A stretch of 64,000 bases of DNA. Origin: CAWBLP01 sp963789495 (GTDB lineage Bacteria > Pseudomonadota > Alphaproteobacteria > Acetobacterales > Acetobacteraceae). The DNA is taken from positions 1-64,000 of the forward strand of contig CAWBLP010000023.1 in the NCBI GenBank assembly GCA_963789495.1. Direction: 5' to 3'. Both the position numbers and the translations under genes were made by a program. This document shows, piece after piece, positions 60,137-64,000 of the stretch (the stretch's first letter is position 1; each line of letters starts with the position of its first letter). Below the pieces are notes generated by a model. That model had not been told where the DNA came from. It ran no database searches and saw only the letters and a program-made list of their open reading frames with translations.

Positions 60137-60895
60137 ATGCCGTTCTATGAACGTGGCGACGTCCGCATCTACTACGAAGAAGCCGGTTCCGGCTTTCCGT
60201 TGCTGCTCATCCCCGGCGGGGGCCTGAACGCGACCATCCCTTACGTCAAAGACAAGGGGCCGTTCAACGCGATGGAGGAATTCAAGGGCGAGTATCGCTG
60301 CATCACACTGGACCTGCGCAATGCCAATGGCGGCCAGTCCGGCGGCCCGCTGGAGATCGACCGCCCCTGGGATGCGTACACGGATGATCATCTCGGCCTG
60401 ATGGATCACCTGGGCATCCAGCAGTTCCTGGTGATGGGGTTCTGCATCGGCGGTCCTTTCATTTGGAACCTGTTGCGGCGCGCCCCACAGCGTGTGGCCG
60501 CGGCCGTGCTGGCGCAGCCGAGCGGGTTCCGCCCGGACATGCCGGACCTGTTCTACCAGAACAACATCAAGGGCTGGGGACCTCCACTTTGTTCCGCTCG
60601 GCCCGACATCACAATGGACATGGTCGATCGCTTTCTGAAGACAATGTACGGCGCCAATCCCGACTTTGTCTTCACCGTAACGCGCGACTTCGTACGCGCC
60701 TGTCAGACGCCCATCCTGGTGTTGCCGGACGATGTCCCGGCGCATCCCTACGCCGTGGCGATGGAGAGCGCGATGCTCGCGCCAAACGCGCAGGTGAGCC
60801 TGTATCCGTGGAAAGAGCCCAAGGAGCGGATTCCCCTGGCGGTTCGCCACGTACGGTCGTTCCTGCGGGCCAATCGGCCAGCCGCCCGGGACTGA
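60137..60895 (+). CDS. Alpha/beta hydrolase with cysteine at the nucleophile position
   Basis: A 252-residue hydrolase. LLLIPGGGLNATIPYVKDKG is the oxyanion region. The elbow reads FLVMGFCIGGPFIWNLL, so Cys stands where Ser is usual. ITLDLRNANGGQSGG precedes it. The Asp (LVLPDDVPAHP) is recognisable; a catalytic His near the C-terminus (VRHVRSFLR) is likely. A Cys nucleophile is also known in dienelactone hydrolases. It follows the CoA-transferase by 24 bases with AGGGAGAAA ahead of the ATG. Confidence 0.82.
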   Translation: MPFYERGDVRIYYEEAGSGFPLLLIPGGGLNATIPYVKDKGPFNAMEEFKGEYRCITLDLRNANGGQSGGPLEIDRPWDAYTDDHLGLMDHLGIQQFLVMGFCIGGPFIWNLLRRAPQRVAAAVLAQPSGFRPDMPDLFYQNNIKGWGPPLCSARPDITMDMVDRFLKTMYGANPDFVFTVTRDFVRACQTPILVLPDDVPAHPYAVAMESAMLAPNAQVSLYPWKEPKERIPLAVRHVRSFLRANRPAARD

Positions 60896-60902
60896 TCGGT
60901 TA

Positions 60903-61148
60903 CGCTGCAGCCTGCGCCACCCGACCGCACTTGTAGTGGGGGCAGGACGTGTCGGGGGCGTTGCCCCCGAACCCCCAGCAAGGGGCGCTGCCCCTTGCAT
61001 CCCCGCCAAGGGCCCGGCCCTTGGAACCGACTCTGTTTGGTGTGGGGAGGGGGCCGGTCGTGATGATCGTTTGGTCCGAGACGATCGCGCCCCCTCCCCA
61101 CGCCAAACCGAATCCGATTGCAAAGGCGAGCCTTTGCTGGAGGTCCAG
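60903..61148. repeat. Dispersed repeat, copy D, left part (interrupted by IS110)
   Basis: The sequence is close to the reverse complement of copy C: CCCCCAGCAAGGGGCGCTGC, CCCTTGCATCCCCGCCAAGG, GGGAGGGGGCCGGTCGTGAT and GCAAAGGCGAGCCTTTGCTGG occur in the same order. It ends abruptly at GGTCCAG, where copy C continues to CCCCTGGTGGGG. That missing part is found at 62440 on the far side of the IS110 element. Confidence 0.8.
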
Positions 61149-61307
61149 CGACTGTCTTGGTTGTCAAGCGTCGTGTCGCCTTTTCATTGTCCGGCGCGGG
61201 CGGCGTCGCCTCAAGACTGACGCTGCGCGCCATCGCCTGCGGCGACTTCGGTCTTGACCCGACGCCGCCCGCCCCAGGCCTGGCTTCAGTCGGCACGACA
61301 GCGTCCT

Positions 61308-62255
61308 TCACGCGGCGCGCCATGGCGTGTTGTTCCGCACCATCGCGTTGAGGATCGTCAGCAAGCGTCGCATGCACGCAACCAGAGCCACCTTGCGCGG
61401 CTTGCCGGCCGCCCGAAGGCGCTGGTACGTCTCCTTCAGCACCGGGTTCCATCGGCTGCCGATCCAGGCGGCCATGTAGAGCGCCGCTCGCACCGCGCCG
61501 CGCCCGCCGCGGATATGCCGCGTGCCATGGTGCTGACCACTGTCATGCGCAACCGGAGCGACACCCACCAGCGCGGCGATGCGACGCCGGTCGAGGCTGC
61601 CCAGTTCAGGCAAATCCGCCAGCAGCGTCCGGGTGGTGGCAGCGCCGACACCGGGCACCGACAGCAGCAGCGCCGCCCGCTCGCACCACGCCGGGCTCGC
61701 CCGCACCGCGGCGTCCAGATCGGCGTCGAGCTGGCTCAACGCCTTGTTCAGCCACGCCAGATGCGCCGCCAACTGGCGGCGGACCGCCGCAAGCCTTGCC
61801 TGCTGCGAGCGCATCGTCTCGGTGCTGATCATCTCCACCAGTTGACGCCGGCGCGCGACCAGGTCCGCCAGCTCACACGCCGCCGCGTCCGGTTGCGGCC
61901 GTTGTTCCGGTCGGATCGCCGCAGCGAAACCGGCAATGACCCGCGGATCCAACCGATCGGTCTTGGCCAGACAACCGCTCGCGCGGGCGAAATCGCGGAT
62001 CTGCCGCGGGTTGACCACCGCCACCGGCAGGCCGGCACCCCACAGCGCCGCCGTCACGACCCGCTCGAAGCCGCCGGTCGCTTCCAGCACGATCAAGGTC
62101 GGCGCGCACGGTCGCAGCCGCACCAGCAGATCGTCGAGGCCCGCCGCATCGCGGTTCAGGCGAAACGCTGCGCCGGACGGGTGAACGAAAACGTCGATAT
62201 GCGCCTTGCCGACATCGATGCCGACGAAGCACGCAGCGGAGTGTGTCGCATCCAT
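61308..62255 (-). CDS. IS110-family DEDD transposase (bridge-RNA-guided recombinase)
   Basis: A 315-residue recombinase. The N-terminal RuvC-like domain starts ACFVGIDVGKAHIDVFV (first Asp), has LIVLEATGGFERVVTAALW (Glu) and CLAKTDRLDPRVIAGF with the two later Asp residues. A coiled-coil middle follows. The C-terminal Tnp domain is LLLSVPGVGAATTRTLLADL and PVAHDSGQHHGTRHIRGGRG, which contains the catalytic Ser. Start ATG 62255 is preferred to a longer frame from 62447, because the leader between them is needed as non-coding RNA. The gene looks intact and so the element may be active. Confidence 0.92.
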   Translation of the reverse strand: MDATHSAACFVGIDVGKAHIDVFVHPSGAAFRLNRDAAGLDDLLVRLRPCAPTLIVLEATGGFERVVTAALWGAGLPVAVVNPRQIRDFARASGCLAKTDRLDPRVIAGFAAAIRPEQRPQPDAAACELADLVARRRQLVEMISTETMRSQQARLAAVRRQLAAHLAWLNKALSQLDADLDAAVRASPAWCERAALLLSVPGVGAATTRTLLADLPELGSLDRRRIAALVGVAPVAHDSGQHHGTRHIRGGRGAVRAALYMAAWIGSRWNPVLKETYQRLRAAGKPRKVALVACMRRLLTILNAMVRNNTPWRAA

Positions 62256-62438
62256 GGGATCCCGTCCTTGCTGATGCGGGCTCGACGAGCGGCCCGGGCG
62301 ACTGTTCGGGCTCAGGGATGACGTCGCGGATGGCACCCCGCGCTGGACCACGGGCTCGCTCGCCCCAGGAGGCAACGGGGTTCCATCCGCACCCGACACC
62401 GCAATTCTACCACGGGACGGGAGCGCGGGAGAGATACA
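62256..62438 (-). ncRNA. Predicted IS110 bridge RNA (target- and donor-guide RNA)
   Basis: The leader upstream of the transposase folds, on the transposase strand, as follows. GGATGGAACCCCG (62388-62376) pairs with CGGGGTGCCATCC (62340-62328), 12 of 13 bases. In the loop between, TGCCTCCTGG (62374-62365) is identical to the rebuilt target around the core (ATGCCTC-CT-GG), and GGTCCAG (62349-62343) is the exact complement of core plus right target (CT-GGACC). Further on, ACAGTCGC (62305-62298) equals the element's own right end plus core base (ACAGTCG-C). CAAG (62270-62267) can pair with CTTG at the other end. This is the published bridge RNA plan with two guide loops; transcription is not shown. 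Confidence 0.72.
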
Positions 62439-62535
62439 AGGAGGCATAGCCTCCTGGTGGGGTTCGGGGCAAAGCCCCGACGCTTGCTACATCCCACCAC
62501 CGCGCGTGGACGCTTGGTGGCGGCTGCGAACGCCT
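62439..62535. repeat. Dispersed repeat, copy D, right part
   Basis: GGAGGCATAGCCTCCTGGTG, then GGGTTCGGGGCAAAGCCCCG, is the continuation of the part ending at 61148 and matches the reverse complement of copy C's left half. The block to about 62535 (GTGGACGCTTGGTGGCGGCT) matches the outer end more loosely. Together with 60903-61148 it rebuilds one full copy of ~340 bp. Confidence 0.75.
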
Positions 62536-62537
62536 GC

Positions 62538-63458
62538 CTACGGCCACTTCACCGCGGGTGGCAGGCTCATCAGGATCGCCTCGACGTTGCCACCGGTCTT
62601 CAGGCCGAACAGCGTCCCACGGTCGTGGATCAGGTTGAACTCTACGTAGCGGCCCCGTCGCACCAGTTGGTGGTCGCGCTCCGCCGCGGTCCAGGTCTCA
62701 CCCTTACGCCGGCGTACGATGCGGGGGTACACGTCCAGGAACGCCTCTCCCACGTCGCGCACGAAGCCAAAATCCGCCGTGGCGTCGCCGGTGAAATGGT
62801 GGTCGAAGAAAATCCCGCCGGAACCGCGAGGCTCGTTCCGGTGCGGCAGGAAGAAGTAGCGGTCACACCACGCCTTGAACTCCGGATAATAGGCCGGGTT
62901 GTGGCGGTCGCAGGCGGCGCGAAATGCGGCATGGAAATCGGCTGCATCCTGCTGGGCCTCGGGCGTGTCCAGCCGCATCGGCGTCAGGTCGCCGCCACCG
63001 CCGAACCAACCTTTGGTCGTCACCAGCATGCGCGTGTTGAAATGCGCCGCCGGGACCCGCGGCGACTGCAGATGGGCCACCAGGCTGATGCCGCTCGCCC
63101 AGAACCTCGGGTCTTCCGCCGCGCCGGGAATCTGGGCGCGGAATTCCGGGCTGAACTCGCCCCAGACGGTGGAGACATTCACCCCGACTTTCTCGAACAC
63201 CCGCCCGCGCATCACGCTCATGACCCCGCCGCCGCCGTCCGACCCATCCGGCGTCGGTCGCTGCCAAACGCTGCGCTCGAATCGTCCGGCAGCCTGCTCG
63301 GCCAGCGGGCCGGCCTGGCTGTCCTCGATTGCTTCGAATGCGGCGCAGAGCCGGTCGCGCAGCGCTTCGAACCAAGCGTGGGCGGGTGATTTCAGTGCCT
63401 CATGCGGCACAGGAGCAGGGATTTCGGCAGAAGAGGCGATCATGAGGGGTTGTTCCAC
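62538..63458 (-). CDS. hemF: Oxygen-dependent coproporphyrinogen III oxidase HemF
   Basis: A 306-residue enzyme of haem synthesis that oxidatively decarboxylates coproporphyrinogen III to protoporphyrinogen IX. The family sequence is clear: GGGGVMSVMRGRVFEKVGVN, FWASGISLVAHLQSPRVPAA, HFNTRMLVTT, GWFGGGGDLTPM, YFFLPHRNEPRGSGGIFFDH and RRGRYVEFNLIHDRGTLFGL. A Met at 63443 is an alternative start. It lies divergent from the Rieske gene, which also needs haem-bearing partners. Confidence 0.95.
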   Translation of the reverse strand: MEQPLMIASSAEIPAPVPHEALKSPAHAWFEALRDRLCAAFEAIEDSQAGPLAEQAAGRFERSVWQRPTPDGSDGGGGVMSVMRGRVFEKVGVNVSTVWGEFSPEFRAQIPGAAEDPRFWASGISLVAHLQSPRVPAAHFNTRMLVTTKGWFGGGGDLTPMRLDTPEAQQDAADFHAAFRAACDRHNPAYYPEFKAWCDRYFFLPHRNEPRGSGGIFFDHHFTGDATADFGFVRDVGEAFLDVYPRIVRRRKGETWTAAERDHQLVRRGRYVEFNLIHDRGTLFGLKTGGNVEAILMSLPPAVKWP

Positions 63459-63639
63459 GCGCGCAGTCAGGCTAGCCGGAGAGACAATGTAGCCTGAACC
63501 GGGCCGGTGTGTTGCAGGGGTCTTGGGTCGCTCCTAGTATGCGCCCGCTTCCGGGAAGGGTATCAGATCGGGCGAGCCAACGGGGTGCGTCCGCGGTTTG
63601 GCACGCCCAACGCCCGACCGGCATAACGAAGAGGGGAAG

Positions 63640-64000
63640 ATGGCTGATTCCGCCGCCACCGCCGCCCATGGCCATTCGGGTGACGTCACCAAGCGCGATT
63701 TCCTTAAACTCGTCACCGGCGCGGGCGCCGCCATCGGGGTCGGCGCTATCGCCTGGTCCTTCATCGATTACATGAACCCCTCGGCGGATGTGCTCGCGCT
63801 CTCGTCGGTGGAGGTCGATCTGACCCCCATTGCCACCGGCTCCGGCATCACCGTCCTCTGGCAGGGCAAACCGATCTTCGTCCGACACCGCACGGATCAG
63901 GAGACCAAGGAAGCCGAGGACGTGAAGCTGTCCGAGCTGATCGACCCGCAATCGGACGCCGCCCGGGTGAAGCCCGGCCATGCGCAGTGGATCGTGGTGG
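63640..64000 (+). CDS. petA: Ubiquinol-cytochrome c reductase Rieske iron-sulfur subunit, N-terminal part
   Basis: The frame is open to the right edge (about 120 residues). A Tat-type signal with TKRDFLKLVTGAGAA leads into the membrane anchor IGVGAIAWSFIDYMNPS. Then VLALSSVEVDLTPIATGSGI, TVLWQGKPIFVRHRT and VKLSELIDPQSDAARV follow in the order of PetA/FbcF. The [2Fe-2S] Cys/His loops lie beyond the window. AGAGGGGAAG precedes the ATG. Cytochrome b and c1 genes are expected downstream. Confidence 0.92.
   Translation, partial: MADSAATAAHGHSGDVTKRDFLKLVTGAGAAIGVGAIAWSFIDYMNPSADVLALSSVEVDLTPIATGSGITVLWQGKPIFVRHRTDQETKEAEDVKLSELIDPQSDAARVKPGHAQWIVV

Larger units (their letters stand above)
61149..62438 (-). 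mobile_element. IS110-family insertion sequence inserted in repeat copy D
   Basis: Both borders can be placed by joining the flanks. The plus-strand left flank ends TCCAG and the right flank begins at AG-GAGGC, giving TCC-AG-GAGGC as the empty site. AG (CT on the transposase strand) is therefore present at both junctions. The element is ~1,290 bp, holds one transposase gene, and has no terminal inverted repeats, all typical of IS110. The 5' leader of ~183 bp contains a predicted bridge RNA; the 3' end has ~159 bp without a gene, with a stem TCAAGAC/GTCTTGA. Confidence 0.85.

Noticed and set aside
1..64000. tRNA, rRNA, CRISPR arrays and replication origin
   Set aside because: No cloverleaf, rRNA block, spaced repeat array or DnaA-box cluster was found by reading; a tRNA search tool would be decisive.

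Overview
The window is high-GC bacterial chromosome, most likely from an alphaproteobacterium close to the Acetobacteraceae/Rhodospirillales. This is an inference from several things together: EcfG-type promoter motifs beside general-stress genes, hemF next to a Rieske gene, ergothioneine genes, a double-length CaiB/BaiF CoA-transferase and a complete Liv-type ABC transporter. No rRNA, tRNA or CRISPR was seen.

Layout. 1-6.8 kb: the end of a TauD-like dioxygenase, a KaiC-like ATPase and a hybrid histidine kinase that are both broken by several frameshifts, an unknown 396-residue protein and gene debris. 6.8-13.2 kb: a stress island (YghA-like SDR, KGG-repeat protein, YciF-like DUF892 gene with an in-frame TAG, DUF6496-like protein, Ku, PRC-barrel protein), with one perfect and two near-perfect EcfG-type promoters (GGAAC-N16/17-CGTT). 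13.4-15.6 kb: egtB-egtD for ergothioneine. 15.9-19.5 kb: an ECF sigma factor, a long Ala/Gln coiled-coil protein and a decayed adhesin end. 19.9-32.8 kb: an exopolysaccharide locus (glycosyltransferases, GumD-like initiating transferase, Wza- and Wzc/GumC-like export proteins, Wzy-like polymerase, acyltransferase, then a PRTase/HAD pair on the other strand). 33.3-35.0 kb: a sigma-54 enhancer-binding protein and a small gene it probably controls. Consensus sigma-54 promoters lie in front of that small gene and in front of the GumD-like gene, which suggests that exopolysaccharide is under sigma-54 control.

35.5-47.2 kb: a lytic transglycosylase, a lipid-linked sugar operon (methyltransferase, GT2, ArnE-like), an EamA exporter, a GT4, a frameshifted ABC exporter, otsA, and an ECF sigma/anti-sigma pair divergent from a metallophosphoesterase and a cupredoxin. 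47.2-60.9 kb: a catabolic region with HIBADH-like and SDR dehydrogenases, a carboxymuconolactone decarboxylase-like protein, an AHL-lactonase-like protein, the Liv ABC transporter, rsmG, two alpha/beta hydrolases and a fused family III CoA-transferase. 61.1-62.4 kb: an IS110 element. 62.5-64 kb: hemF and the start of petA.

The strongest find is the IS110 element. The empty target site can be rebuilt from a dispersed repeat, with a CT core dinucleotide at both ends. The roughly 180-nt leader upstream of the transposase folds into a hairpin carrying one stretch identical to the left target plus core and another complementary to the core plus right target. Further on it carries a match to the element's own end. 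This is the layout of a bridge RNA. The repeat family it landed in also supplies a 421-bp element with perfect 60-bp terminal inverted repeats that fills the livG-livF gap.

At least nine loci are broken by single-base shifts. Some are probably assembly indels, so every 'pseudogene' call based only on frameshifts should be read with that caution.
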